From Acinetobacter lactucae (GTDB taxonomy: Bacteria; Pseudomonadota; Gammaproteobacteria; Pseudomonadales; Moraxellaceae), in assembly GCF_001605885.1 (NCBI RefSeq), contig NZ_LRPE01000034.1, forward strand, positions 1-64,000: DNA of 64,000 nt, read 5' to 3'. The first letter of the stretch is position 1. Every line of letters starts with the position of its first letter. The notes beneath the pieces were generated by a model, which searched no databases, was not told where the DNA came from, and saw nothing but the letters and a program-made list of their open reading frames with translations. Shown piece after piece: positions 47,680 through 56,561 of this stretch. A program made the translations under genes and the position numbers.

Positions 47680-48501
47680 CTAAAAATCTGAAGAATTAAA
47701 ATAGTGAGAAGTAAATTCAGTATGTTTCGAAGTACGTTCCCATACTTCAAGGAAATCGGCCTGCTGTGGCATAGTCTGTAAATATTCAATACTCGAACTA
47801 ATCCAGTGGTCATGTTCATCTGCATTCAATTGGCCTTTTAGCACGAGCCAACGCAAATAAATAAACCATGTATTGAGCACGTCCCCTTCACAATAGCTCG
47901 TCAATTTTAACCACTGTTGATTACGGACATATTCAGGCACATGATAACCCGATTCACCACGCTTACCCGGTAAACCTAAAATGCAGGCAATATCATCAAG
48001 CTTTTGGAAATTACGACCATTAAACATTGCCATCACATCCATTAAATCTATATGGCGATGGTGATAACGATTTTGGTAATTATTAAAACGCTTTTGGCTA
48101 TCAATTTCACCTTGATCAAATAAACCCGGTGCAGAAAGCCCATGATACATTGCGCGAAATAGAATGACAGGTAAATCAAATTGTGAGCCATTCCAACTCA
48201 CTAGAGTCGGATGACGCTTATCAAAAATAGATAGAAATTTCTGCAAAATCTCAGCTTCAGAATATTGTTCCCGACTAAAAGAAAATAATCTAAAACCAGA
48301 CTCATCTATCCATAGGCCAGAAATACAAACGATTTCATGCAAAGGCAAACGCTGAAAATCCATGCCAGATTCTTGACGACGGATTTTTGTCAATGCTTGC
48401 TCTACATCGGCCTCAGGTAAATCAAGATGATATAAATGCGCTCCCGCTTTTAAATCAGTTAAAGTTTCAATATCAAAAACTAAGGTTGGGAAACGCATCA
48501 T
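47680..48501 (-). CDS. Predicted 3'-5' exonuclease (PolB-type exonuclease domain)
   Basis: DEDD-fold exonuclease of about 274 residues. Exo I is VFDIETLTD, Exo II is LVSWNGSQFDLPVILFRA, and Exo III is near YCEGDVLNTWFIYLRWL, so all acidic positions look intact. It matches the stand-alone family related to the exonuclease domain of B-family polymerases, with no polymerase attached. The cellular substrate is unknown. The start is ATG 48501 or 48498; the frame can extend to a TTG at 48510. It sits between cysM and rlmD in one transcript. Confidence 0.87.
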   Translation of the reverse strand: MMRFPTLVFDIETLTDLKAGAHLYHLDLPEADVEQALTKIRRQESGMDFQRLPLHEIVCISGLWIDESGFRLFSFSREQYSEAEILQKFLSIFDKRHPTLVSWNGSQFDLPVILFRAMYHGLSAPGLFDQGEIDSQKRFNNYQNRYHHRHIDLMDVMAMFNGRNFQKLDDIACILGLPGKRGESGYHVPEYVRNQQWLKLTSYCEGDVLNTWFIYLRWLVLKGQLNADEHDHWISSSIEYLQTMPQQADFLEVWERTSKHTEFTSHYFNSSDF

Positions 48502-48510
48502 TTCTCTCAA

Positions 48511-49443
48511 TTATGAGTTATCGTCCTGTACTGAAAACAGACCTGTAGACAAGTAGCGGTCGCCACGGTCACAGATAATGCAAACAATAACAGCATCCGG
48601 ATTTTCTTCAGCAATCTTGATTGATGCCCATACTGCACCGCCTGAAGAAGTACCAGCACTAATACCTTCCATACGTGCTAATTTACGCATGGTTTTTTCA
48701 GCTTCAATTTGTGGAATATCAATAATACGATCCACACGGCTACTATCAAAAATAGTAGGCAAATATTCTTTCGGCCAACGGCGAATCCCGGCAATACTTG
48801 ACCCATCGGATGGCTGTAAACCAACAATCTGAATATCTGGGTTTTGTTCTTTTAAATATTTAGAAACACCCATAATGGTACCGGTTGTGCCCATTGAACT
48901 CACAAAATGAGTAATTTTACCGCCTGTTTGCTTCCAGATTTCAGGACCAGTCGTTAGGTAATGAGCCTCAACATTATCAGGATTACCAAACTGGTTTAAA
49001 ACGTGACCTTTACCTTCTTTTTCCATTTGCAAGGCTAAATCACGTGCACCTTCCATACCTTGCTGTGGTGTTACTTCAATCAGCTCTGCGCCATAAGCCA
49101 GCATCGCATCTTTACGCTCTTGACTCATATTGTTCGGCATAATAAGTTTCATTTTATAGCCGCGCATTGCCGCAACCATAGCCAACGCAATACCTGTATT
49201 ACCGCTGGTTGCTTCAATTAATGTATCACCTGGTTTAATTTGACCACGTTTTTCTGCCTGCATAATCATGTTATATGCTGGACGATCTTTTACAGAACCT
49301 GCCGGATTATTACCTTCCAATTTTGCTAAAACCGTTGCCTGCGTATGACAAGCCAAGCGCTGCAAACGGACTAGAGGTGTTTTACCTACATAGTGATCTA
49401 ACAAAAATTCGTCGGCTAAAAAATCAGGTTGTGTATTACTCAT
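48511..49443 (-). CDS. cysM: Cysteine synthase B
   Basis: PLP-dependent O-acetylserine sulfhydrylase, type B, which can use thiosulfate as well as sulfide. 310 residues: the PLP lysine is in NPAGSVKDRPAYNMI, the acetylserine loop is EATSGNTGIALAM, and the phosphate-binding SSMGTTGTIMGVS follows. RRWPKEYLP is characteristic of CysM. The start is ATG 49443 (MSNTQPDFLADEF). Divergent from gacS across 170 bp. Confidence 0.96.
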   Translation of the reverse strand: MSNTQPDFLADEFLLDHYVGKTPLVRLQRLACHTQATVLAKLEGNNPAGSVKDRPAYNMIMQAEKRGQIKPGDTLIEATSGNTGIALAMVAAMRGYKMKLIMPNNMSQERKDAMLAYGAELIEVTPQQGMEGARDLALQMEKEGKGHVLNQFGNPDNVEAHYLTTGPEIWKQTGGKITHFVSSMGTTGTIMGVSKYLKEQNPDIQIVGLQPSDGSSIAGIRRWPKEYLPTIFDSSRVDRIIDIPQIEAEKTMRKLARMEGISAGTSSGGAVWASIKIAEENPDAVIVCIICDRGDRYLSTGLFSVQDDNS

Positions 49444-49615
49444 GATCAACACCTATATCGAGGTGGGCCTATTGTATGAAAAAATGCTCGGTACTGCACC
49501 CATTTCAATATGCTTTTTCAAGAAAGCGATTAAAGCTCGGTCATTTATAAAATGGCGTCTGTTTTAAAATAAAGCGTGATAAGATGCCGTACAGAGAGAT
49601 AAATCTGATGTAGCC

Positions 49616-52423
49616 ATGTCTAATTTCAATAAAACCTTATCGAAACGCTTACGTCTGAATCATGCATACGGGCAATTAATTGCTCTGATTTTTGTGCCCA
49701 TTATGATTTTAACATGCGTGGGCGCTTTTCTGGTTTTAACTGAAACCTCACATTCAGTAAAACAACAACAGCTACATCATGCCTCTGCAATTTTAGCTCG
49801 CTACAATCAAATCGCGATCGATTTATATAAGCTAGTTGAACTAGAGCCCGATGAATATGATCATGCCCAGCACATCATGCAAAGCATGTTTAGTGAAAAA
49901 AATCTAAAACGTGCTGCTTTAATCGACAGTAATGGTCAGACCTATTTAAGTATCGGTTATCGCGATAATCGCTACTGGCCAAACTTTACGAAAAGTAATG
50001 GTTTTTTTGGTCCAATTTCTTATAACCACAACAATATTTATGGACTGCGGATTAGCGATACACCTGGAAAAGCACCTGTCTGGCTCGTGATTGAAATGGA
50101 CAATCAGCCACTAGAACTGGCACGTTACCGTATTTTGATTGCCCTCGTCATTACTGGCTTAATGACCTTACTATTACTTTTACTTTGCTTGAATTTTTAT
50201 TCACGTCGCTGGATTGCGCCGATGTATGAAATTCGCATGCAGTTGCAACGTTTAAATGCAGACACTTTAGACCAGCATATGGTCATTAACAGTACTGGTG
50301 AATTACGCTTGTTACAGCGAGATATTGCAAACGTTGTTAAACGATTACACTTTAGTTTTTTAGAGTTAAAAGAACACACCGAACAAACCGAAGAAGACTT
50401 GCGCAGAACTTTAGATACCTTAGAAGTTCAAAACATCACATATCGTCAAGCACGTGACCAAGCGATTTCATCGAACCAAGCCAAATCAGTTTTCCTTGCC
50501 AATATTAGTCATGAGCTTCGAACCCCTCTAAATAGTATTGATGGCTTTATTCATTTATTACTTCGCCAGCAAAACCTAAATAACGAACAAAACCTCTATC
50601 TACAAACTATTCGCAAGTCATCTGCCCATTTATTAGCATTAATTAATGATGTATTAGATTTCTCAAAAATTGATGCCGGTAAATTAGAGCTAGAAACAGC
50701 ACCATTTGATTTAGAAGAAGCTGTCTTCGATGTCATGGATATGTTGTCTCCACTGGCTGCCCAAAAGCATATCGCTATGGCTTTTTACTATGCCGACAAC
50801 ATTCCACAACAAGTGATTGGTGACGCTTTACGCTTCAAACAAATTTTGACTAACTTAATTTCAAATGCGATTAAGTTCACTCCAGACGGCGAAATTATTG
50901 TTCGTGTTCGTATGGAACATGATGATATTGGACAATGCCTACTTCATTTTAGTGTTCAAGATAGTGGTATTGGCTTAAGTGGTACAGACCGTAAAAAATT
51001 ATTTGAATCATTCTCACAAGGTGATGCATCCGTTACACGTCAATTCGGCGGTACAGGTTTAGGTCTAGCTATTTCTAAACAGCTTGTTCACCTCATGCAT
51101 GGTCAAATTGGTTTTGAGGATAACCAAGAGCGCGCACCAACAGAAAAAGGTTCTACGTTCTGGTTTACCGCACAATTTGTAGTAGATGAAGATTACGAGA
51201 TCGAACATCCACACTTTGAGCATTTACAAGTGGTGTCTTATCTTGCACACCCTGCTACAGCAAGTGTTTTACGTTATTATCTTGAAAACTATCATGTTCC
51301 TCACATAGAGACACAATCGATTCTGGATTTATTTAGTCGTTTAAAACATCTTGATCAAAAAGATAATACGTGGCTCATTGTTGACCATAGTGGCGATACT
51401 GAAGCGTTATTAAAAGAAATCCGTAGTCGTTATCAAGGTAATTTGGCAGTCTATGGTTATCAAATGACGCTTGAGCCAAACATGCTCAATGAATATCGTG
51501 CTCGACCTCTATATCAACCATTAAGTCGAAGCGGACTTATTCAATTATTAAATGATCAACCTATTTTTGAAGAGGAACAACAAGATTTCAATGGTCAGGG
51601 TTTACACATTTTGGCAGTGGATGACCACTTACCTAACTTAATTGTTTTAGAAGCTCTGCTTGGAGAACTGAATGTTAAAACGACTAAAGCAATTAGCGGT
51701 CAAGAAGCGCTCAACCTCATCCAAGAGCGAATCGATCAAAAACTCAAACCATTTGATTTAGTATTTATGGATATTCAAATGCCTGTTATGTCAGGTATTG
51801 ATACAACTCGCGCTATTCGTTCGCTAGAGTCAACTTTAGATGGTGAAATGCAACTTCCAATTATTGCATTAACAGCCCATGCCCTTGCCGATGAAAAGCA
51901 GAAACTCCTTAAAGTTGGCATGAATGACTATGTCACCAAGCCAATTCAAATGGAACAAATTATCCAGATTTTAACGCAATGGACCAAAAACAACTTTGCG
52001 TCAAAAGCGCTAGAGAAAGACCATCATGTGGTTGCAGAAGCATTAGACCCAGAAATTCTCAACTGGCAACAAAGCTTGCAGCTTGCAGCAAATAAAGAAG
52101 ATTTAGCTCAAGACTTACTTAAAATGTTAGTTGATAGTTTCCCAACCGAGCTAGATGAAATGCAGCAGCTCATTGAGCTTGAAGACTTCCCTCAACTTGA
52201 GCATGTTTTACATCGTCTTTATGGCGCCACTCGCTATGTAGGTACTCCAAAACTACAACAAGTGACAGGTGACTTTGAGCAATTTATTTCAACACTACGT
52301 AAAGAACGCCGTATAGCAGATGAAGGCTTCATTGAAGAAGTTATGAGACGCTTCGACGAGCTAGGACTTGTTGTAAAAGAAGTAGAAAGTGCTGCTCATC
52401 AAATATTGGTGATTCCTGACTAA
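49616..52423 (+). CDS. gacS: Hybrid sensor kinase GacS (BarA family)
   Basis: Tripartite hybrid kinase of the GacS/GacA system, which in gamma-proteobacteria activates Csr/Rsm small RNAs and controls virulence and metabolism. Layout in 935 aa: TM helix 17-42, periplasmic domain, TM near 180-200, HAMP (RWIAPMYEIRMQL), coiled coil, HisKA with His299 in NISHELRTPLNS, HATPase (NLISNAIKFT, GGTGLGLAISKQ), a degenerate receiver-like stretch (about 535-650), a true receiver with Asp718 in FMDIQMPVMSG, and an HPt with His866 in LEHVLHRLYGATRYVG. It is divergent from cysM, the same gacS neighbourhood as in Pseudomonas. GacA is not in the window. Confidence 0.95.
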   Translation: MSNFNKTLSKRLRLNHAYGQLIALIFVPIMILTCVGAFLVLTETSHSVKQQQLHHASAILARYNQIAIDLYKLVELEPDEYDHAQHIMQSMFSEKNLKRAALIDSNGQTYLSIGYRDNRYWPNFTKSNGFFGPISYNHNNIYGLRISDTPGKAPVWLVIEMDNQPLELARYRILIALVITGLMTLLLLLLCLNFYSRRWIAPMYEIRMQLQRLNADTLDQHMVINSTGELRLLQRDIANVVKRLHFSFLELKEHTEQTEEDLRRTLDTLEVQNITYRQARDQAISSNQAKSVFLANISHELRTPLNSIDGFIHLLLRQQNLNNEQNLYLQTIRKSSAHLLALINDVLDFSKIDAGKLELETAPFDLEEAVFDVMDMLSPLAAQKHIAMAFYYADNIPQQVIGDALRFKQILTNLISNAIKFTPDGEIIVRVRMEHDDIGQCLLHFSVQDSGIGLSGTDRKKLFESFSQGDASVTRQFGGTGLGLAISKQLVHLMHGQIGFEDNQERAPTEKGSTFWFTAQFVVDEDYEIEHPHFEHLQVVSYLAHPATASVLRYYLENYHVPHIETQSILDLFSRLKHLDQKDNTWLIVDHSGDTEALLKEIRSRYQGNLAVYGYQMTLEPNMLNEYRARPLYQPLSRSGLIQLLNDQPIFEEEQQDFNGQGLHILAVDDHLPNLIVLEALLGELNVKTTKAISGQEALNLIQERIDQKLKPFDLVFMDIQMPVMSGIDTTRAIRSLESTLDGEMQLPIIALTAHALADEKQKLLKVGMNDYVTKPIQMEQIIQILTQWTKNNFASKALEKDHHVVAEALDPEILNWQQSLQLAANKEDLAQDLLKMLVDSFPTELDEMQQLIELEDFPQLEHVLHRLYGATRYVGTPKLQQVTGDFEQFISTLRKERRIADEGFIEEVMRRFDELGLVVKEVESAAHQILVIPD

Positions 52424-52517
52424 TCTATCTACAAAATAGGCATGACTGAGCTGTCATGTTTCCAAATTACAGCCATGTTATGCTCCGCTTATCTATAAAA
52501 AAAGAAGCGGGAATCTC

Positions 52518-53306
52518 ATGGCACTTTTACGTATTGAAAAAAATAATGGCATTGCAACGGTATATTTAAACCGTCCCGACAAACGCAATGCCATGAGTTT
52601 TGCCTTATTAAAAGAACTTGTTTCAACAGCAAAAGCTATTAAAAAAGATCGAGAGATCCGTTGTGTGATTTTGACAGGTGAAGCACAAGTTTTTAGTGCC
52701 GGAATTGATTTATCTGATCTTAATAATCCAAAAAATTCTGCCTTTGCGATTTGGGAGCTTGTGAAACCCGGACAAAGCTTATTCCAAAAAGCATTTCTGA
52801 TTTGGCAAAATTTACCTGTACCTGTGATTGCAGCACTAGAAGGTTATTGTTTTGGCGCAGGCATGCAACTTGCCTTAGCAGCCGACATTCGAATTTCTCA
52901 CCCAGACACTAAAATGTCGATTATGGAAAGTCGTTGGGGCTTAGTTCCAGATATGGGACTTACTCGTTCATTGAAAGGTTTAATTGGCGTTGACCTTGCA
53001 AAAGAGCTTACCTTAACCGCTCGTGTTTTCGATGGAAATTATGCAAAAGAAATTGGTCTTGTCACTCATTTAAGTGACTCCCCACTAGAGAAAGCAAATG
53101 AAATTGCAGCTGAAATGTTACAGCGCTCACCAGATGCGCTCACTGCAGCAAAACGTGTACTTGATGCGATGGAGCACCAACCAGAAAAATCATTACGTTT
53201 AGAAAAAATCTGGCAACTTAAATTATTACTTGGTAAAAATAGCAAACTTGCTCGTAAAAAAGACAAACATCCGGAAGTTAATTTTTTACCACGTCAATAT
53301 AAATAA
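52518..53306 (+). CDS. Enoyl-CoA hydratase/isomerase (crotonase family)
   Basis: 262-residue crotonase-fold protein. The CoA oxyanion-hole segments are AQVFSAGIDLSDL (near 55) and GYCFGAGMQLALAADIRI (near 112), and the ESRWGLVPDMG loop near 137 holds a catalytic-position Glu and Asp. SAGIDL resembles the hydratase/dienoyl-CoA isomerase groups; the exact reaction is open. First of three closely spaced genes (12 and 13 bp gaps) with a hydroxyacid dehydrogenase and an isomerase-like protein. Confidence 0.9.
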   Translation: MALLRIEKNNGIATVYLNRPDKRNAMSFALLKELVSTAKAIKKDREIRCVILTGEAQVFSAGIDLSDLNNPKNSAFAIWELVKPGQSLFQKAFLIWQNLPVPVIAALEGYCFGAGMQLALAADIRISHPDTKMSIMESRWGLVPDMGLTRSLKGLIGVDLAKELTLTARVFDGNYAKEIGLVTHLSDSPLEKANEIAAEMLQRSPDALTAAKRVLDAMEHQPEKSLRLEKIWQLKLLLGKNSKLARKKDKHPEVNFLPRQYK

Positions 53307-53318
53307 AGAGCTTAGATT

Positions 53319-54188
53319 ATGAATTTTGATCGCAATACCCCTATTGCTTTTTTAGGTATAGGGTTGATGGGAAGCCGCATGGCAACCCGTCTTATTCAGG
53401 CAGGTTTTCAAGTTGCTGTTTGGAACCGAACCTCTTCTGCATGTGAAGAACTGATTGATATCGGCGCACAGCCTTTAGATCTTATAAATATTGGCGAATA
53501 TCCTGTTATTTTAACTTGTCTCGCAGATGACAAAGCCGTACAAAGTGTATTTGAGCAAATTCAACCTCACTTAAAAGCTAAACAGGTGATTGTTGATTTC
53601 TCAAGTTTATCTGTTGCTGCAACAAAAACACTTGCTCAAGCAACTGCCGCGCATGACGTTACTTGGATTGATTCTCCTGTTTCGGGTGGAACAGCTGGTG
53701 CAGAACAAGGAACGCTAGTCATTTTTGCAGGCGGTGATGCTCAAACAATTACAGAATTAACGCCTATTTATAATGTTCTATCTCAACGTGTAACACGAAT
53801 GGGAGACACAGGAACTGGTCAAGCCACCAAAATTTGTAACCAACTCATCGTCGCAGCCAATAGTGCACTTATTGCAGAAGCTGTCGCGCTTGCAGACCGA
53901 GCGGGTGTAGATACAACTTTACTCGCTCCAGCCTTAGCAGGCGGATTTGCAGACTCTAAGCCCTTTCAAATTCTAACTCCACGTATGGCAACTCATACCT
54001 TTGAGCCTATTCAATGGAAAGTTCAAACATTATCTAAAGATCTTAACAACGCAGTAACATTGGCTAACAATGTTAATTTAGACATCCCCGTTGCACAAAA
54101 AGCTCTATTACAGCTACAAACTCACCAAAAAAATGGCTTTGCTGAGAAAGATTTAGCTACTATGATTCAATTAATAGAGCAAAAATAA
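53319..54188 (+). CDS. NAD(P)-dependent beta-hydroxyacid dehydrogenase (GarR/MmsB-like)
   Basis: 289 residues of the 3-hydroxyisobutyrate / tartronate-semialdehyde reductase family. It shows FLGIGLMGSRMATRLIQAGFQVAVWNRT (dinucleotide binding; Asn-Arg-Thr indicates NADPH), the substrate signature DSPVSGGTAGAEQGTLVIFAGG near 124, and the catalytic Lys in GQATKICNQLIVAAN near 172. Followed directly by a hydroxypyruvate-isomerase-like gene: together these suggest glyoxylate/hydroxypyruvate/tartronate-semialdehyde metabolism. Confidence 0.9.
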   Translation: MNFDRNTPIAFLGIGLMGSRMATRLIQAGFQVAVWNRTSSACEELIDIGAQPLDLINIGEYPVILTCLADDKAVQSVFEQIQPHLKAKQVIVDFSSLSVAATKTLAQATAAHDVTWIDSPVSGGTAGAEQGTLVIFAGGDAQTITELTPIYNVLSQRVTRMGDTGTGQATKICNQLIVAANSALIAEAVALADRAGVDTTLLAPALAGGFADSKPFQILTPRMATHTFEPIQWKVQTLSKDLNNAVTLANNVNLDIPVAQKALLQLQTHQKNGFAEKDLATMIQLIEQK

Positions 54189-54201
54189 ACGGAGTTTGAG
54201 T

Positions 54202-54996
54202 ATGGGTCGTCTTGCAGTCAATTTATCCATGATTTTTACCGAAGTTCCTTTAATTGAACGCTTCGCTCTGGCTCATGCACAGGGCTTTGAATATGTAGAA
54301 ATTCAATTCTCCTATGAATTAACGATTGAAGATATTCAAACCCAACTCGAACGCTACAACCTTAGCCTTTGCCTAATTAACGTACCTGCTGGTGATCTTA
54401 TGCAAGGTGGGAACGGTTTAGCAGGCATACCCGGTCAAGAAGCAGCTTTTCATGAAGCATTAGAATTGGCTATTCGCTATGCCACCGCTTTAAACGTTCC
54501 TCGTGTTAATATTTTAGCGGGTAAACAACCGCTAGATGCCGACTTACTTCCTTGTTTAAAAACTTTAGCAGCTAATCTAAAACTTGCCTGCAATTTACTC
54601 GGTGAACACGGTATAGAGCCTGTTTTCGAAATGATTAATGGTACGGATATGCCACGCTTTTTAGTGCAGAACATTGCACAAGCACAAGAGATGCTCGAAG
54701 CGGTCAACCACCCCTCTCTCAAAATGCAGTATGACTGCTATCACATGGCGATGATGGGTGAAGATGTACTTGAAGGTTTACAAGAGAATATTCACTTAAT
54801 TGGACATATTCAATTTGCAGACTGCCCAGGCCGCCACGAACCTGATACAGCTCAAATCCCATATGAGCAAATTTTTTCTTGGTTAAAGCAAAGCTCATAT
54901 CAAAACTATATTGCAGCAGAATATAAACCTGAAAATGGTTCAAATCAGTCGTTTACATGGAAGAAAAAATACTTTTCTGATGATGTAAATATATAA
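54202..54996 (+). CDS. Hydroxypyruvate isomerase-like sugar-phosphate isomerase (Hyi/OtnI family)
   Basis: 264-residue TIM-barrel AP-endonuclease-2-like protein of the Hyi family: LAVNLSMIFTEVPLIERFALAHAQGFEYVEIQF at the N-terminus, Glu ligand in PVFEMINGTDMPRFL, MQYDCYHMAMMGED with Asp and His metal ligands, GHIQFADCPGRHEPDTAQI, and a C-terminal AAEYKPE Glu. It interconverts hydroxypyruvate and tartronate semialdehyde in characterised relatives. The start is ATG 54202, since GGAG lies 7-10 nt upstream; the TTG at 54196 is too close to it. Confidence 0.88.
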   Translation: MGRLAVNLSMIFTEVPLIERFALAHAQGFEYVEIQFSYELTIEDIQTQLERYNLSLCLINVPAGDLMQGGNGLAGIPGQEAAFHEALELAIRYATALNVPRVNILAGKQPLDADLLPCLKTLAANLKLACNLLGEHGIEPVFEMINGTDMPRFLVQNIAQAQEMLEAVNHPSLKMQYDCYHMAMMGEDVLEGLQENIHLIGHIQFADCPGRHEPDTAQIPYEQIFSWLKQSSYQNYIAAEYKPENGSNQSFTWKKKYFSDDVNI

Positions 54997-55077
54997 ACTG
55001 TTACGACTTCTGTTTGAAATTTAGCGCGAAAACCACTATATTAGATAGTGAGTAATTGTCAGGAAAATATACCCTAT

Positions 55078-55479
55078 ATGAATTTAGAACCATCGCCCAG
55101 CGTGTCTAATTCTCACGATTTCGCAATGAACACCTCAAATAAAGACGTACAAGCTTGTCTCAAAGTCGTCCACGACGCTTTAGTTGATGTAAAAGCAAAA
55201 GATATTCTCCAGTTAGATGTTAGCTCAATTAGCAATGTCGCTGATGCTATTGTAATTGCAAGTGGTACTTCTACTCGCCATGTCAAAGCACTTGCTGACA
55301 ATGTTGCAGAAGAAGCTCGAAAAGCCGGTTTCCGCCCGATTGGCGTTGAAGGTGAACGAGATGCAGAATGGATCTTAATTGATCTCGGCTTTGTTGTAGT
55401 ACATGTAATGCTACCAACAGCTCGTAAATTCTATGATTTAGAAAGCTTATGGCGTACCGCTCCAGAGTCGGTTGCTTAA
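55078..55479 (+). CDS. rsfS: Ribosomal silencing factor RsfS
   Basis: Binds L14 on the 50S subunit and blocks subunit joining in starvation. The family core spans VQACLKVVHDALVDVKAKDILQLDVSSISNVADAIVIASGTSTRHVKALADNVAEEARKAG to WILIDLGFVVVHVMLPTARKFYDLESLW, which is complete. The start is uncertain: ATG 55078 has AGGAA 12 nt upstream and gives 133 aa. ATG 55126 gives a length closer to E. coli (105 aa) but has no ribosome-binding site, and a GTG at 55048 is less likely. Confidence 0.93.
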   Translation: MNLEPSPSVSNSHDFAMNTSNKDVQACLKVVHDALVDVKAKDILQLDVSSISNVADAIVIASGTSTRHVKALADNVAEEARKAGFRPIGVEGERDAEWILIDLGFVVVHVMLPTARKFYDLESLWRTAPESVA

Positions 55480-55491
55480 AATTTTGCTTTT

Positions 55492-55523
55492 AAAAAAAGC
55501 GGCTCTTTTGAGCCGCTTTTTTA
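55492..55523 (+). terminator. Rho-independent terminator after rsfS
   Basis: AAAAAAAGCGGCTC-TTTT-GAGCCGCTTTTTT, 7-bp GC-rich stem with a T6 run. Confidence 0.9.
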
Positions 55524-55608
55524 TTTATCTAATAGCGATTTTAAATCTTTTCAAATATCCATATCCCACCCCAGAAAAACCAATCATCACCTATATCCAA
55601 ATTTGACA

Positions 55609-55621
55609 TGACAAATTGTCA
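55609..55621. promoter_or_regulatory. Palindromic operator candidate upstream of the SDR
   Basis: TGACA-AAT-TGTCA, perfect 5-bp arms, abuts a consensus -35 hexamer TTGACA (55603-55608). It lies about 66 bp before the SDR start codon. It looks like a dimeric-repressor site; the regulator gene is not adjacent. Confidence 0.45.
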
Positions 55622-55686
55622 GATTTATCGCACTATACAAATTCTTAAAGTTCTCACCAATAAATAGCATAACCGGAGTACAGAAA

Positions 55687-56508
55687 GTGAAGATATTAAT
55701 TACGGGCGCCAACACAGGCATTGGTTTTGCCACAGCCGAACAACTCGTTAAACAAGGACAACATGTCATTCTAGCGTGCCGAAATCCACAAAAAGCGCAA
55801 GATGCGCAAAACAAACTACGCGCACTTAACCAAGGCCAAGTCGATTTAGTTTCCCTCGATTTAAACAGCCTTGAGTTAACCCGAAAAGCAGCAGATGAAA
55901 TTGCTGATCGCTATGGCAGCCTTGACGTACTCATTAATAATGCAGGCTTATTCTCTAAAACAAAGCAACTAACCACAGAGGGTTTTGAACAACAATTTGG
56001 GGTTAATTATTTAGGCCATTTTTTACTTACTCAAAAATTACTTCCAGTTTTACAACAATCTCCTAAAGCACGAATTATTCATCTAGCTTCGATTGCTCAC
56101 TGGGTTGGCTCAATTAAACCCAATAAATTTCGTGCAGAAGGTTTTTACAACCCCCTGTTCTATTATGGGCAATCAAAACTTGCAAATTTACTGTTTAGCA
56201 ATGCATTAGCAGAGCAACTCGCAGAAAGTTCAATTACCAATAATGCATTACACCCCGGCGGTGTTGCTTCTGATATTTATCGTGAATTACCAAAACCTGT
56301 CTATGCGGCGATGAAATTAGGACTAGTACCAACCTCAGTTCCAGCAAAGCTCATTACAGAAATGGCAACTGGAGATGTATGGCAAAACCGTAATGGCGAA
56401 TATGTCAGTGCACATATGCCAGACTGGAAATCATCACATGCTAAAAACCAGCAACTGGCACGCGACCTCTATCAACAGTCTATGGATCTTGTAGAAAAAT
56501 TTCTTTAA
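55687..56508 (+). CDS. Short-chain dehydrogenase (retinol-dehydrogenase-like SDR)
   Basis: 273-residue classical SDR. ITGANTGIGFATAEQLVKQG (cofactor loop, near 5), ACRNP (Arg after the second strand favours NADPH), INNAGLFS, the catalytic Ser in IHLASIAH and Tyr-Lys in YYGQSKLANLLFS (near 157) are present, and the C-terminal region is like the retinol dehydrogenase / WW-domain oxidoreductase group. Substrate unknown. Start codon GTG with GGAG 8 nt upstream; no ATG precedes the cofactor loop. Confidence 0.9.
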   Translation: MKILITGANTGIGFATAEQLVKQGQHVILACRNPQKAQDAQNKLRALNQGQVDLVSLDLNSLELTRKAADEIADRYGSLDVLINNAGLFSKTKQLTTEGFEQQFGVNYLGHFLLTQKLLPVLQQSPKARIIHLASIAHWVGSIKPNKFRAEGFYNPLFYYGQSKLANLLFSNALAEQLAESSITNNALHPGGVASDIYRELPKPVYAAMKLGLVPTSVPAKLITEMATGDVWQNRNGEYVSAHMPDWKSSHAKNQQLARDLYQQSMDLVEKFL

Positions 56509-56522
56509 AAGTAAAACCAAAT

Positions 56523-56548
56523 AAAAAACCACCCGAAGGTGGTTTTTT
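56523..56548. terminator. Bidirectional terminator between the SDR and pntB
   Basis: AAAAAACCACC-CGAA-GGTGGTTTTTT, perfectly symmetrical for the two convergent genes. Confidence 0.88.
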
Positions 56549-56561
56549 ATTTCAAAGCAAC

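Noticed and set aside
52441..52458. CATGAC-N6-GTCATG inverted repeat before the crotonase gene
   Set aside because: Only 6-bp arms with no visible promoter relation; may be chance.
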